Below, one piece after another: positions 1 through 8,478 of a stretch of DNA of 36,012 bases (positions within the stretch are counted from its first letter, which is position 1; each line of letters begins with the position of its first letter). The translations under genes and the position numbers were made by a program. The notes below the pieces were generated by a model. That model made no database searches and was not told where the DNA came from. It saw nothing but the letters and a program-made list of their open reading frames with translations. This stretch comes from Oscillospiraceae bacterium (lineage in GTDB: Bacteria; Bacillota; Clostridia; Oscillospirales; Ruminococcaceae): assembly GCA_017435745.1 (NCBI GenBank), contig JAFSEN010000089.1, forward strand, positions 1-36,012, read 5' to 3'.

Positions 1-335
1 ATGTGGATCCGGAATTTTTTGATGAACTTGTTGACGCAATTGAAATCAAAGATAAACTCAACAGATATCCGGACCAGCTTTCCGGCGGAGAACAGCAAAG
101 GGTTGCTATCGCCCGTGCTCTTGTTTCAAAACCCGCAATAATTCTTGCGGACGAGCCAACCGGAAACCTTGACCCAAAAACCGGCGACCAGGTTCTTAAA
201 CATCTTAAAGAACTTGCCGCAAGGTTTAAGCAAACGATTCTTCTTGTCACTCACGATATGGAAATCGCCGGAATGGCGGACAGAATAATCCGTCTTCATA
301 ACGGAGAAGTTATTGAAACAAAGGATAACAGATGA
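1..335 (+). CDS. ABC transporter ATP-binding protein, C-terminal part (LolD/MacB-like)
   Basis: This is the 3' part of an ATPase subunit whose start lies before the window; the GTG at position 3 is only an internal codon. About 110 residues remain. They include the ABC signature [15 protein letters not shown], the Walker B stretch [12 protein letters not shown] with D-loop, and the switch histidine in LLVTHD. The [13 protein letters not shown] form is typical of the LolD/MacB/FtsE/SalX group, which partners with FtsX-type permeases in lipoprotein or peptide export. The Walker A motif is outside the window. The gene ends at TGA 333-335, directly followed by a terminator, so it is the last gene of its unit. 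The substrate cannot be told from this part. Confidence 0.93.
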   Translation, partial: VDPEFFDELVDAIEIKDKLNRYPDQLSGGEQQRVAIARALVSKPAIILADEPTGNLDPKTGDQVLKHLKELAARFKQTILLVTHDMEIAGMADRIIRLHNGEVIETKDNR

Positions 336-340
336 TAAAA

Positions 341-367
341 AAAGACCGCCTGCGGCGGTCTTTTTTT
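341..367 (+). terminator. Rho-independent terminator after the ABC ATPase gene
   Basis: A perfect 10-bp stem (AAAGACCGCC, 341-350, with GGCGGTCTTT, 354-363) and a TGC loop are followed by a T run to about 367. It starts 5 bases after the stop codon. The A run on its left side makes it usable from the opposite strand too, so it may also end the Nudix transcript, whose stop codon is at 369. Confidence 0.93.
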
Positions 368-368
368 G

Positions 369-887
369 TTAAACAGAATGAATCCATTCTTTAACTTCAT
401 CAATGATATTTTCTTCAATTTCAGTTCTTATTTCAAAAGTATCCGGAAGATTGAAAATATCTTTTTTTAGAAATTCCGGATAAAAATATTCCTTTTCAAG
501 TTTTTCAAACGGAAGCCATTCAAAGCTGTGTTCCTGCCCGTTTTCGGATAGGATAAACTTGTCGCCTCTTGAAAGAATATCTGTTTTTGAAATATCCATG
601 AGAAAATAAATACAGATTTCGTGAAATCTTATTTTGCTGACATCCTCGGTAAAAAACGCCTGATTAAGCCAAAGCGGACGCATAATCTCCGGTTCTGCAA
701 AAAGTTCCTCTTTACATTCGCGCAAAACAGCAGCTTCCGCAGTTTCCCCAAGTTTTACTCTTCCGCCGGGAAGATAAAAATATGGCGAGCTTCCGTCTTT
801 CATAGCAAGGATTTTTCCGTCATTTATAATCATCGCACAGGCGCGATAGTTGAATTTTTCGTTTCCGTTATTAAAAGTAATATCCAT
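369..887 (-). CDS. Nudix hydrolase
   Basis: A 172-residue Nudix protein, a family that hydrolyses nucleoside diphosphates linked to another group (X). The Nudix box is at about residues 42-65: G42 x5 E48 x7 R56-E57-x2-E60-E61. It matches GX5EX7REUXEEXGU except that the last glycine is replaced by F, so the metal-binding glutamates are kept. The nearby YFYLPGGRVK context is like MutT-type enzymes, but the substrate cannot be inferred. ATG 887 is preceded by a weak AAAGGGA ribosome site. The gene lies downstream of engB on the same strand, separated by a terminator; I see no clear promoter of its own, so it may be fed by readthrough. Confidence 0.9.
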   Translation of the reverse strand: MDITFNNGNEKFNYRACAMIINDGKILAMKDGSSPYFYLPGGRVKLGETAEAAVLRECKEELFAEPEIMRPLWLNQAFFTEDVSKIRFHEICIYFLMDISKTDILSRGDKFILSENGQEHSFEWLPFEKLEKEYFYPEFLKKDIFNLPDTFEIRTEIEENIIDEVKEWIHSV

Positions 888-920
888 AAAAAAATCCCTT
901 TCTGCGGATTTAAGGTTTAA

Positions 921-955
921 AAAGCGGCACTTTAAGAAAAGTGCCGCTTTTTATT
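921..955 (-). terminator. Hairpin terminator after engB (works in both directions)
   Basis: A 13-bp perfect inverted repeat (921-933 with 938-950, loop AAGA) lies 5 bases after the engB stop codon. Read on the - strand it is followed by TTTTTAAA; read on the + strand by a T-rich run. It closes the tig-clpP-clpX-lon-engB block. Confidence 0.85.
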
Positions 956-1579
956 TTATTCTTCGTATTCTTCGCCGTCTTCCTCAAATTCATAATCATC
1001 GGAAGAAAGATCTTCAAAAATTTCTTTAAGATCGGAAATTCCTTCAAAAGTCGTGGTGCTTGTCCAAATTGAAGTTATCTGATCGAAACAAGGAATTTCA
1101 GTCATAAAAGCCTCTTCCCTTTTTTTGCGTTCTGTTTTGTTAAGTTTATCGCATTTTGTAAGGGCAATTATAAAAGGAACTTCGTTGTCGATCATAAAAT
1201 CGATCATCTGAATATCGTCTTTTGTTGGAGCATGTCGGCTGTCAACAAGCTGAATAATAAGACGAATATCCCTGTCGCTCATAAGATAGCCTTCAACAAG
1301 ATCTGCCCAGCGTTTTTTGTCGCTTTGGGAAACTTTTGCATAACCATAACCCGGAAGGTCAACGAATTTTATTCCGTCAACATCATAAAAATTTACGGTA
1401 ACGGTTTTTCCCGGCTGACTTGAAACCCTTGCAAGAGCTTTTCTTCCGAAAATCGCGTTCATAAGCGAGGATTTTCCGACGTTGGAATGTCCCGCAAAGG
1501 CAAATTCAATATTTTCAGCTTTCGGAAGCTGTTTTGATGTGCCATATGCGGCTTCGAATACAGCGTGGTTATAATTCAT
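956..1579 (-). CDS. engB: Ribosome biogenesis GTP-binding protein EngB (YihA/YsxC)
   Basis: A small GTPase needed for assembly of the large ribosomal subunit. The 207-residue protein shows G1 GHSNVGKSS (30-38), G3 DLPGYGYA (74-81) and G4 TKCD (141-144), in the order and spacing of the YihA/YsxC family. It ends in a strongly acidic tail (EEDGEEYEE). An upstream GTG at 1591 would add four residues, but the GTGAGG ribosome site overlaps that codon and sits 6 bases before ATG 1579, so ATG 1579 is the likely start. It begins 12 bases after the lon stop codon, and lon-engB is a known gene pair in Firmicutes. Confidence 0.95.
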   Translation of the reverse strand: MNYNHAVFEAAYGTSKQLPKAENIEFAFAGHSNVGKSSLMNAIFGRKALARVSSQPGKTVTVNFYDVDGIKFVDLPGYGYAKVSQSDKKRWADLVEGYLMSDRDIRLIIQLVDSRHAPTKDDIQMIDFMIDNEVPFIIALTKCDKLNKTERKKREEAFMTEIPCFDQITSIWTSTTTFEGISDLKEIFEDLSSDDYEFEEDGEEYEE

Positions 1580-1591
1580 TTTTATCCTCAC

Positions 1592-4018
1592 TTACTGAAT
1601 GTTTACTGTTTTGGAATCGTGCTCAAGGCCGAGAATCGAAATTTCTTCTATAAAGCTTTTTTCCTTTACAGAGTTTTCTATCGGTCTTACAAGCGCAGTT
1701 TCAAGAACTGTTTCAACTTCTTTTGCCGGAACAAAGGTTATCGCGTTTTTTACAACCGGATCAATTTCTTCAAGGTCCGGAAGATTTTCTTCCGGAATAA
1801 GAACGGTTTTTACTCCCGCTCTGTAAGCGGCCATTGTTTTTTCACGAAGTCCGCCGATTGCAAGAACTCTTCCGCGAAGAGTAACTTCGCCGGTCATTGC
1901 AACATCCCTTCTTACCGGGATTCCGGAAAGAGCGGAAACAATAGCGGTTGTAAGAGTTACGCCCGCGGAAGGACCGTCCTTCGGAACTGCGCCTTCCGGA
2001 ACATGGATATGGATATCCTTTGTTTTATAAAAATCATGTTCGATTCCGTATTTTTCGGTGCAGGAACGCACATAGCTTATAGCGGTTCTTGCAGATTCCT
2101 TCATAACGTCGCCAAGATTGCCTGTCAGCTCAATTTTGCCGTTTCCGTCAAGAATTGCAACTTCAACCTGAAGCATGTCGCCCCCTACAGAAGTCCAGGC
2201 AAGACCGTTTACAAGGCCCACAGCGTCGCTGCTTTCAATAGTTTCCGGACGGAACTTTTTAACACCAAGAAAATCTGTTATGTTTGCATCGTTTACAACA
2301 ACTTTGGCTGTCTCTTCTCCGACAATTTTCTTTGCGGCTTTTCTGCAAAGGCTTCCGATAGTTCTTTCAAGGCTGCGGACTCCCGCTTCTCTTGTATAGG
2401 AATCGATAATAGCATAAATTGCATCATCGGCGATTCTGAACATTTTGGAATCAAGCCCATGCCGCTTCATTTCTTTTTTGACAAGGTGTTTTTTTGCAAT
2501 CTGGAATTTTTCTTCCCTTGTGTAAGAACCGAGTTCGATTATTTCCATTCTGTCATAAAGCGGACCGGGAATCGTGCTTGGGTCATTCGCCGTTGTGATG
2601 AAAAGAATATCGGAAAGATCGAACGGAAGCTCAATATAATGATCACGAAAAGCAACATTCTGTTCCGGGTCAAGAACTTCGAGCATTGCAGAAGCCGGGT
2701 CACCGCGGAAATCGCTTCCCATTTTATCTATCTCATCAAGAAGGATAAGGGCATTTTTGCTTCCTGCAAGCTTTACCGCGTTCATAATTCTTCCGGGCAT
2801 TGCGCCGATATAAGTTTTTCTGTGGCCGCGAATATCGGATTCATCCTTCATTCCGCCGAGAGAAATTCTTGTATATTTTCTTCCCATTGCGGCTGCAATA
2901 TCTTTTGCAATCGAGGTTTTACCAACGCCGGGAGGGCCAACAAGACAAATTATCTGGCCTTTGATATCCGGCTGGAGCTTTCTTACAGCAAGAAGTTCAA
3001 GAATGCGCTCTTTAACTTTTTCAAGGCCGTAATGGTTTTTATCCAGCTGTTTTTTTGCTTTTGCAATGTCGATTTTCTCTTCGGTTTTTATATTCCACGG
3101 AAGAGCGATGCAGGTATCAAGATATCCGCGGATAACGCTTGCTTCCTGGCTGTTGAAAGGCATTTTATAAAGTCTTGCAACTTCTTCAAGAAGTTTATCT
3201 TTAACTTCGCCTTCAACGCCGAGAGCTTCTATTTTCTTTTTGTATGCGTCGGCTTCGTCCTGAACATTTTCGCCTTCCCCAAGTTCTTCGGTAATTGCTT
3301 TAAGCTGTTCACGAAGGTAATATTCACGCTGGTTCTGGTCGATCTGCTCTTTTACCTTTTCATAAATATCTTTTTCAACGCCGAGGATGTTGTTTTCGTT
3401 TTCAAGAACACCCGCAAGGATTTCAAGACGTTTTACATAGTTGGATTCCTCAAGAATACGCTGTTTATCCTCAATATCAATATTGAGGTTTCCCGCAAGG
3501 AATTCTCCAAACTGGGCGGGATCATCCATTCCGAAAGCTTTTATTGCAAGTTCTTTCGGCATTTTGGGAACAAGATATGTATATTCATTGAAAAGATCTT
3601 TTACAGTACGCATGAGCGCATCGCAAAGAATAGAACGTTCCGGGCGAAGTTTTTTAAGCGGAAATTCCTGGGTATCCGCCACAAGAAAAGGTTCTTCCTC
3701 AACTAAATCAACAAGCTTTGCGCGGTATTTTCCTTCAACAAGAATTCTTGTTGTTCCGCCGTTATTTTTTATTACCTGGCGAACTTCGGCAACAACGCCG
3801 ACTTTATTAACATTATCGAGTTTAATCTCGTCTTCTTCAATATTAATTTGGGAAGCAAGAAAAACTTCTCTGTTCCCTTTCATTGCTTCTTCAAGAGCGG
3901 CAATGGATTTTTTTCTGCCGACATCAAAATGAAGGATCATGTTAGGAAAAAGAACGATCCCTCTCATGGCTATCATCGGCATCGTAATAATTTCTGCCGG
4001 TTGTTTCTTTTCGGTCAT
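1592..4018 (-). CDS. lon: ATP-dependent protease Lon (LonA type)
   Basis: An 808-residue cytosolic AAA+ serine protease that degrades misfolded and regulatory proteins, of full family length. The substrate-binding LAN domain spans about residues 9-210. The AAA+ module has Walker A GPPGVGKTS (361-369) and Walker B LILLDEID (424-431). The protease domain has the Ser-Lys dyad S684 (PKDGPSAG) and K727 (GGLREKTMAA). The 43-residue gap between them matches E. coli Lon S679/K722. ATG 4018 is preceded by a strong TCACCTCC-complementary ribosome site (GGAGGTGA, 4025-4032). No CIRCE or CtsR operator is seen before it. It lies between clpX and engB, so it is probably co-transcribed from the tig promoter past the hairpin at 4049-4080. 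Confidence 0.98.
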   Translation of the reverse strand: MTEKKQPAEIITMPMIAMRGIVLFPNMILHFDVGRKKSIAALEEAMKGNREVFLASQINIEEDEIKLDNVNKVGVVAEVRQVIKNNGGTTRILVEGKYRAKLVDLVEEEPFLVADTQEFPLKKLRPERSILCDALMRTVKDLFNEYTYLVPKMPKELAIKAFGMDDPAQFGEFLAGNLNIDIEDKQRILEESNYVKRLEILAGVLENENNILGVEKDIYEKVKEQIDQNQREYYLREQLKAITEELGEGENVQDEADAYKKKIEALGVEGEVKDKLLEEVARLYKMPFNSQEASVIRGYLDTCIALPWNIKTEEKIDIAKAKKQLDKNHYGLEKVKERILELLAVRKLQPDIKGQIICLVGPPGVGKTSIAKDIAAAMGRKYTRISLGGMKDESDIRGHRKTYIGAMPGRIMNAVKLAGSKNALILLDEIDKMGSDFRGDPASAMLEVLDPEQNVAFRDHYIELPFDLSDILFITTANDPSTIPGPLYDRMEIIELGSYTREEKFQIAKKHLVKKEMKRHGLDSKMFRIADDAIYAIIDSYTREAGVRSLERTIGSLCRKAAKKIVGEETAKVVVNDANITDFLGVKKFRPETIESSDAVGLVNGLAWTSVGGDMLQVEVAILDGNGKIELTGNLGDVMKESARTAISYVRSCTEKYGIEHDFYKTKDIHIHVPEGAVPKDGPSAGVTLTTAIVSALSGIPVRRDVAMTGEVTLRGRVLAIGGLREKTMAAYRAGVKTVLIPEENLPDLEEIDPVVKNAITFVPAKEVETVLETALVRPIENSVKEKSFIEEISILGLEHDSKTVNIQ

Positions 4019-4048
4019 ATTTTTTCACCTCCGGTATAAAAATATCGG

Positions 4049-4085
4049 AAGCGGCAGCCTCCCAAAAGCGACTGCCGCTTTTTTT
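4049..4085 (-). other. Intercistronic hairpin between clpX and lon
   Basis: A 9-bp inverted repeat (AAGCGGCAG, 4049-4057, with CTGCCGCTT, 4072-4080) sits between the clpX stop codon and the lon ribosome site. The T run (4079-4085) is on the + strand side, so on the coding (-) strand the hairpin follows an A run and has no U tract. This would make a poor terminator for clpX; it may instead be an RNA processing or stability element. Confidence 0.6.
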
Positions 4086-4090
4086 AATCA

Positions 4091-5404
4091 TTATTTTTCT
4101 GTTCTCGCTGCAATTTCAAGCGGAACATTCTTTTTGAGCGGGTTGCGCTCAATAACCGGGTCTGCGCTTTCTGTTACGCAGGCTTCTCCGATAACAACAG
4201 CTTCCGCGGTTTCATCAGAAGGAAGTTCGAACATAAGCTTTCCAAGGGTTTCTTCCATAATGGAGCGAAGACCTCTTGCCCCGGTTTTTCTGTCGATTGC
4301 TTTTTGAGCAATAGCTTCAAGAGCGCCTTCGGTAAACTGGAGGTTAACTCCGTCAAGGCTGAAAAGCTTCTGATACTGCTTTACAAGGCTGTTTTTCGGT
4401 TCGGTAAGGATTTTTACGAGAGCGGGTTTATCAAGACTTTCAAGAGCGGTGATAACCGGAAGACGACCCACCATTTCCGGAATTATTCCGAATTTGACAA
4501 GATCGTGGGGAGTTACCTTTTTAAGAAGATCTTTTGCTTCCTTGGATTTCTGGCTTATTACGTTTGCGCCAAATCCCATTGCGGAACTTGCGATACGTTT
4601 TTCGATAATAGGTTCGATTCCGTCAAAAGAACCGCCGCAGATGAACAAAATATTAGTTGTGTCGATTTGAATAAACTCTTGCTGAGGATGTTTTCTTCCT
4701 CCCTGGGGCGGAACGTTCGAAACAGTTCCTTCAAGCATTTTAAGAAGAGCCTGCTGAACGCCTTCGCCGCCTACATCTCTTGTTATGGAAGGATTTTCGG
4801 ATTTTCTGGTAATCTTATCTATTTCATCGACGTAGATAATTCCTCGCTGCGCAGCTTCAACGTCAAAATCCGCCGCCTGGATAAGGCGAAGAAGAACGTT
4901 TTCCGCATCTTCGCCGACATAACCTGCTTCGGTAATGGTGGTTGCATCTGCAATTGCAAATGGAACGCCGAGAACTCTTGCAAGGGTTTGGGCAAGAAGG
5001 GTTTTACCCGTACCTGTCGGCCCAAGAAGAAGTACGTTGCTCTTTTGGAGCTCAACATCTTCGGTATCCATTTTGCTGAGGATGCGTTTATAATGGTTAT
5101 AAACCGCAACGCAAAGGGTAGTTTTTGCTTCGTCCTGTCCGATAACGTATTTATCAAGAACTGCTTTGAGTTCTGCCGGCTTTAAAAGCGTTTTGGGATC
5201 AATAACAGGCTTGTTTTTATCTGCTTTTTTGCGTTTTGTCTTTTCAAGAGGATCCATCTCATCTTCGTCATAGAGGATGGAATTGCAAAGTTCAACGCAT
5301 TCGTCACAAATGCAAACGCCGGGTCCGGTTATAAGTTTATAAACCATATCCTGCGGTTTTCCGCAGAACGAACAGCGCATTTTGTGATCATCTTTATTGG
5401 CCAT
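4091..5404 (-). CDS. clpX: ATP-dependent Clp protease ATP-binding subunit ClpX
   Basis: The AAA+ unfoldase that feeds substrates to ClpP. The 437-residue protein starts with the zinc-binding domain (C11, C14, C33, C36; an extra cysteine at 31 stands where a tyrosine is common). It has Walker A GPTGTGKT (128-135), the pore loop GYVG (161-164), Walker B IIYVDEID, an RKH loop in GGRKHPQQ and sensor 2 in GARGLRS. All diagnostic features are intact. ATG 5404 has a GGAGGC ribosome site 8 bases upstream. It follows clpP with a 28-base gap, the usual clpP-clpX order, and transcription probably comes from upstream of tig or clpP. Confidence 0.98.
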   Translation of the reverse strand: MANKDDHKMRCSFCGKPQDMVYKLITGPGVCICDECVELCNSILYDEDEMDPLEKTKRKKADKNKPVIDPKTLLKPAELKAVLDKYVIGQDEAKTTLCVAVYNHYKRILSKMDTEDVELQKSNVLLLGPTGTGKTLLAQTLARVLGVPFAIADATTITEAGYVGEDAENVLLRLIQAADFDVEAAQRGIIYVDEIDKITRKSENPSITRDVGGEGVQQALLKMLEGTVSNVPPQGGRKHPQQEFIQIDTTNILFICGGSFDGIEPIIEKRIASSAMGFGANVISQKSKEAKDLLKKVTPHDLVKFGIIPEMVGRLPVITALESLDKPALVKILTEPKNSLVKQYQKLFSLDGVNLQFTEGALEAIAQKAIDRKTGARGLRSIMEETLGKLMFELPSDETAEAVVIGEACVTESADPVIERNPLKKNVPLEIAARTEK

Positions 5405-5432
5405 AATTAAAAGCCTCCGAATTTATGCTTAA

Positions 5433-6017
5433 TTATTCTCTGTGGTCAAGTACGTTGTCAACAAGGCCGTATTCCATAGCCTGCTGTGCAGTCATGAAAT
5501 TATCTCTGTCGGTATCTCTTGTGATAACATCAAGAGGCTGACCGGTCTGTTCGGAAAGGATTTTATTAAGTCTTTCCTTAATTGCGATTATACGGTCGGC
5601 GTGGATCTTGATATCCGAAGCCTGACCTTGCATTCCGCCAAGAGGCTGGTGAATCATAATTTCGCTGTTGGGAAGTGCAAAACGTTTTCCTTTTGCACCG
5701 GAGCTTAAAAGGAATGCGCCCATGGAAGCAGCCATACCGATGCAGATGGTAGAAACATCGCATTTGATATAATTCATAGTGTCATAAATAGCCATTCCCG
5801 CTGTGATGGAACCGCCGGGGCTGTTGATATAGAGGCTTATGTCTTTATCCGGATCCTGTCCTTCGAGATAAAGAAGCTGTGCAACAACAAGGCTTGCTGT
5901 AACGTCGTTTACTTCGTCACAAAGCATTATGATTCTGTCATTAAGAAGACGAGAGAAAATATCGTAGGAACGCTCGCCTCTGTTTGTCTGTTCAACAACA
6001 ACTGGTACCAAACTCAT
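5433..6017 (-). CDS. clpP: ATP-dependent Clp protease proteolytic subunit ClpP
   Basis: The 194-residue serine peptidase that forms the double-ring chamber used by ClpX. The catalytic triad is visible: S98 in [10 protein letters not shown]123 in MIHQPLGG and D172 in DTDRDNFM, at the positions known for Bacillus ClpP. Length and sequence are standard. ATG 6017 follows AAAGGAG (6027-6033) with a 9-base gap. The 140 bases before it contain two hairpins and a small palindrome, so it may have its own control in addition to readthrough from tig. Confidence 0.98.
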   Translation of the reverse strand: MSLVPVVVEQTNRGERSYDIFSRLLNDRIIMLCDEVNDVTASLVVAQLLYLEGQDPDKDISLYINSPGGSITAGMAIYDTMNYIKCDVSTICIGMAASMGAFLLSSGAKGKRFALPNSEIMIHQPLGGMQGQASDIKIHADRIIAIKERLNKILSEQTGQPLDVITRDTDRDNFMTAQQAMEYGLVDNVLDHRE

Positions 6018-6044
6018 CTGGTATCACTCCTTTCGGAATTTAAC

Positions 6045-6062
6045 GAAATTTGTCAAAATTTC
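6045..6062 (-). promoter_or_regulatory. Palindrome upstream of clpP, possible operator
   Basis: The perfect inverted repeat GAAATTT-GTCA-AAATTTC lies 10 bases before the clpP ribosome site. It overlaps a TTGACA-like hexamer on the - strand, but I find no convincing -10 at the right distance. It is not a CtsR box: only one TGTCAAA-like half is present. A role in clpP control is a guess from position and symmetry. Confidence 0.3.
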
Positions 6063-6079
6063 ATTATGATATAAAGGAC

Positions 6080-6146
6080 CTCCGGAAATAAATTCCGGAG
6101 ATCCCCCAATACAAAGATAATTATATTGCAGTTTCTCTGGAAACTG
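6080..6146 (-). other. Two hairpins between tig and clpP
   Basis: Two short perfect stems follow the tig stop codon: CAGTTTC/GAAACTG (6129-6135 with 6140-6146) and CTCCGGAA/TTCCGGAG (6080-6087 with 6093-6100). Neither is followed by a U run on the coding strand, so neither is a standard terminator. They may slow or process the tig-clpP transcript. Confidence 0.45.
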
Positions 6147-6157
6147 TTCCGCAATTA

Positions 6158-7687
6158 TTAGTCAACAGAAGGATCGATTTCTTCGGTTTTCTTTTTGCGG
6201 GTTGCTCTCTTTTTGGGAGCGGGTGCTTCTTCACCTTCAGCTGCAGGAGTTTCTTCTGCAGGAGTTTCTTCTGCTTTTTTCTTGGTGGTGCGTTTTTTCT
6301 TAGGTGCTTCTTCGCCTTCTGCAGCAGGAGCTTCCTCGGTCTTTTTCTTGGTAGTACGTTTTTTCTTGGGAGCTTCTTCTTTTGCTGCTGCTTCTGCTGC
6401 GGTAACTTCGGTTACTTTTGCTGCGTCGCGAACAAGTTTGATTGCTTTTTCTACGCAAAGGTCAAGAGCAAGTTCTTCTGCGGGAACGATTTTTCTTACC
6501 TGATCCTCTTTCATCTCATAACGTTCAGCAAGGGTTTTGAACTCTTCGTTCATTTCTTCCTCGGTCATTTCGATTTTTTCGAGTTTTGCGATTTCTTCAA
6601 GAGCAAGGCGGATTTTTACCTGACGTTCTGCCTGGGGTTTAAAGCCTTCGAAGAAAGTTTCTTTATCTGCGCCGGTATATTTGAGATACTCGTCAAGAGT
6701 AAGGCCTGCGGTTCTTGCAAGTCTGTTTTCAAAATCGGCAGCAATGTCTTCCATTCTTGCTTCATACATGCATTCGGGAATTTCTGCTTCCATGTTTTCA
6801 AGAATTGCATCAACAAGTTTTTCTTCAAGTTCTGCTTCGGACTGTGCATCTGCTTTTTCCTGAAGTTTTGCTTTGATGTCTGCTTTAAGCTCATCGATGG
6901 TATCGAATTCGCTTACGTCTTTTGCAAATTCATCATCAGCAACGGGCATTTCTTTTGCTTTGATGCTGTGGAGTTTGCATTTAAATACAACGGGAGCACC
7001 TTTGAGCTCTTCTGCGGGATAATCTTCCGGGAAGGAAACGTTTACATCAAATTCATCGCCTGCGTTGTGGCCGCAAACCTGTTCTTCGAAACCGGGGATA
7101 AACTGGCCGGAACCGAGTTCAAGCGGGAAGTTTTCGCCTTTGCCGCCTTCGAAGGGAACGCCGTTTTTGAAACCTTCGTAATCGATTTCAGCCTGGTCGC
7201 CGTTCTGTGCGGGTCTGTCTTCAACTTCGATGATTCTTGCATTTCTTTCAAGCATAACTGCAAGTTCGCCTTCAACCTGGGAATCTGCAACTTCGGTTAC
7301 GATTTTTTCTGCTTTGATGCCTTTATATTTCTTTACAGAAACTTCGGGTTTAACGGTTACGGTTGCGGTAAGGGTATAACCTTCTTCAGAGCAATCTACA
7401 AGTGCGATTTCTGCGCGGTCAACGGGAACGATTTTTGCTTCGGCAACAGCCATGTCGTATGCTACGCCGTAAGTTTCGTTAACTGCATCCTGATAGAAAA
7501 ATTCTCTTCCGTAAGTTTTTTCAATAAGTGCTTTGGGTGCTTTACCTTTGCGGAAACCTTTTACTGCAAGTTTTTTGCCTTTTTCTCTGATTGCTGCGTC
7601 AACAGCACGTCCGAATTCCTCTGCGGTTACAGCGATTGTAAGCTTAACCTCATTGGTTCCGGTTTTCTCAATCTGTCTAAGTTCCAT
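6158..7687 (-). CDS. tig: Trigger factor with a basic, repetitive C-terminal tail
   Basis: The ribosome-bound chaperone and peptidyl-prolyl isomerase that receives nascent chains. Of its 509 residues, 1-120 form the ribosome-binding domain with signature GFRKGKAPK (44-52). The FKBP-type isomerase domain spans about 160-245, and the helical chaperone domain runs to about 436. Residues 437-509 are an added tail with three copies of an A-P-K-K-(K)-R-(T/A)-T-(K/R)-K-K block separated by Glu/Ala/Pro linkers. The usual family length is about 430, so the tail is extra. The first in-frame ATG (7714) lacks a ribosome site; ATG 7687 has AGGAGG at 7698-7703. A strong promoter lies just upstream, making this the first gene of the proteostasis block. 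Confidence 0.96.
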   Translation of the reverse strand: MELRQIEKTGTNEVKLTIAVTAEEFGRAVDAAIREKGKKLAVKGFRKGKAPKALIEKTYGREFFYQDAVNETYGVAYDMAVAEAKIVPVDRAEIALVDCSEEGYTLTATVTVKPEVSVKKYKGIKAEKIVTEVADSQVEGELAVMLERNARIIEVEDRPAQNGDQAEIDYEGFKNGVPFEGGKGENFPLELGSGQFIPGFEEQVCGHNAGDEFDVNVSFPEDYPAEELKGAPVVFKCKLHSIKAKEMPVADDEFAKDVSEFDTIDELKADIKAKLQEKADAQSEAELEEKLVDAILENMEAEIPECMYEARMEDIAADFENRLARTAGLTLDEYLKYTGADKETFFEGFKPQAERQVKIRLALEEIAKLEKIEMTEEEMNEEFKTLAERYEMKEDQVRKIVPAEELALDLCVEKAIKLVRDAAKVTEVTAAEAAAKEEAPKKKRTTKKKTEEAPAAEGEEAPKKKRTTKKKAEETPAEETPAAEGEEAPAPKKRATRKKKTEEIDPSVD

Positions 7688-7730
7688 TATGTTGTTTCCT
7701 CCTGATAGATACATTTTCAGTAACTGTTAA

Positions 7731-7759
7731 AGTATATCATATAGCTAACATAAAATCAA
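7731..7759 (-). promoter_or_regulatory. Promoter of the tig-clpP-clpX-lon-engB block
   Basis: On the - strand, the -35 TTGATT (7754-7759) is separated by 17 bases from the -10 TATACT (7731-7736), which is preceded by an extended TGA. The predicted start lies about 35 bases before the tig start codon. The sequence around it is very AT-rich. Confidence 0.75.
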
Positions 7760-7788
7760 TTATTTTATATAAAAATATAATATAATTT

Positions 7789-8478
7789 TTATTTAATTTT
7801 CCAAAATTTAAAGCCAAGATGGTCCGCGGAAATAAGTTTAAATTCAATTCCCATATATTCACCCTCATTTGCAAGGCTTCTTGATGCCCCATGAAGATGT
7901 CCATAGAAAACTTTTTTAATATCATATTCCTTCAGAACCGATATGATATTGGGAACCATTTCATTGGCATAAACCGGAGGATAATGAAGAAAAACAATTT
8001 TTTCCGCTTCCGGAAAACGTTTTGAATCCTCCAGCGAAAGTCTTAATCGGAGCGCTTCCCTTTCGGAAATTTTGTGGTCGTGCTCTTCATTCGGCATAAA
8101 GACCCAGCCTCTTGTTCCGCAAAGAGCTATATCTTCAGCAAGTACCGAATTATTATGGAGAATTTCAAAAGTAGTTATGCCGTTTTCTTTAAAAAACTTT
8201 TCCGCTTTTGTTCTTGTGGTCCACCAATAATCGTGGTTCCCCTTCATAACGATTTTTCTTCCCGGAAGAGCATCTATAAATTTAAAATCCGGAAGAGCTT
8301 CTTCAAAACCGAGCCCCCAGGAAAAATCCCCCGGGATTACAACCGTATCTTCCGGTTTGATCTGTTCTTTCCAGCTTGATTCGATTTTTTTAACATAATC
8401 TTTCCATCCGAAAAAATTGTCCATCGGTTTATTTGTTCCAAAAGAAAGATGAAGGTCAGCCATTACCCAGACCGACAT
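7789..8478 (-). CDS. Calcineurin-like metallophosphoesterase
   Basis: A 229-residue cytosolic phosphoesterase with the two-metal signature: D8 and H10 in ADLHLS, D51 in GDFSWG, N81-H82-D83 in GNHDYWW, and a late GHLHG motif. These residues bind the dinuclear metal centre in this superfamily. The substrate is unknown; the family includes phosphomonoesterases and phosphodiesterases. The ATG overlaps the thrC stop codon by one base (TGATG), with a strong GGAGGTGATC ribosome site inside the end of thrC, so the two genes are translationally coupled. It is the last gene of its transcription unit; no good hairpin follows it before the tig promoter. Confidence 0.92.
   Translation of the reverse strand: MSVWVMADLHLSFGTNKPMDNFFGWKDYVKKIESSWKEQIKPEDTVVIPGDFSWGLGFEEALPDFKFIDALPGRKIVMKGNHDYWWTTRTKAEKFFKENGITTFEILHNNSVLAEDIALCGTRGWVFMPNEEHDHKISEREALRLRLSLEDSKRFPEAEKIVFLHYPPVYANEMVPNIISVLKEYDIKKVFYGHLHGASRSLANEGEYMGIEFKLISADHLGFKFWKIK

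Noticed and set aside
1565-3706. A 713-codon open frame on the + strand opposite lon
   Set aside because: It is antisense to a perfect lon gene and its product is low in normal protein features. Long antisense frames also lie opposite dnaE, tig and the surface protein; they arise because the real genes rarely use TTA, CTA and TCA codons.
6158-7714. ATG 7714 as start of trigger factor
   Set aside because: No ribosome site before it, and the added residues precede the normal N-terminus MELRQIEKT; ATG 7687 has AGGAGG.
5405-7760. Search for CtsR or CIRCE heat-shock operators near clpP, clpX, lon and tig
   Set aside because: No paired GGTCAAA or TTAGCACTC-N9-GAGTGCTAA element is present.
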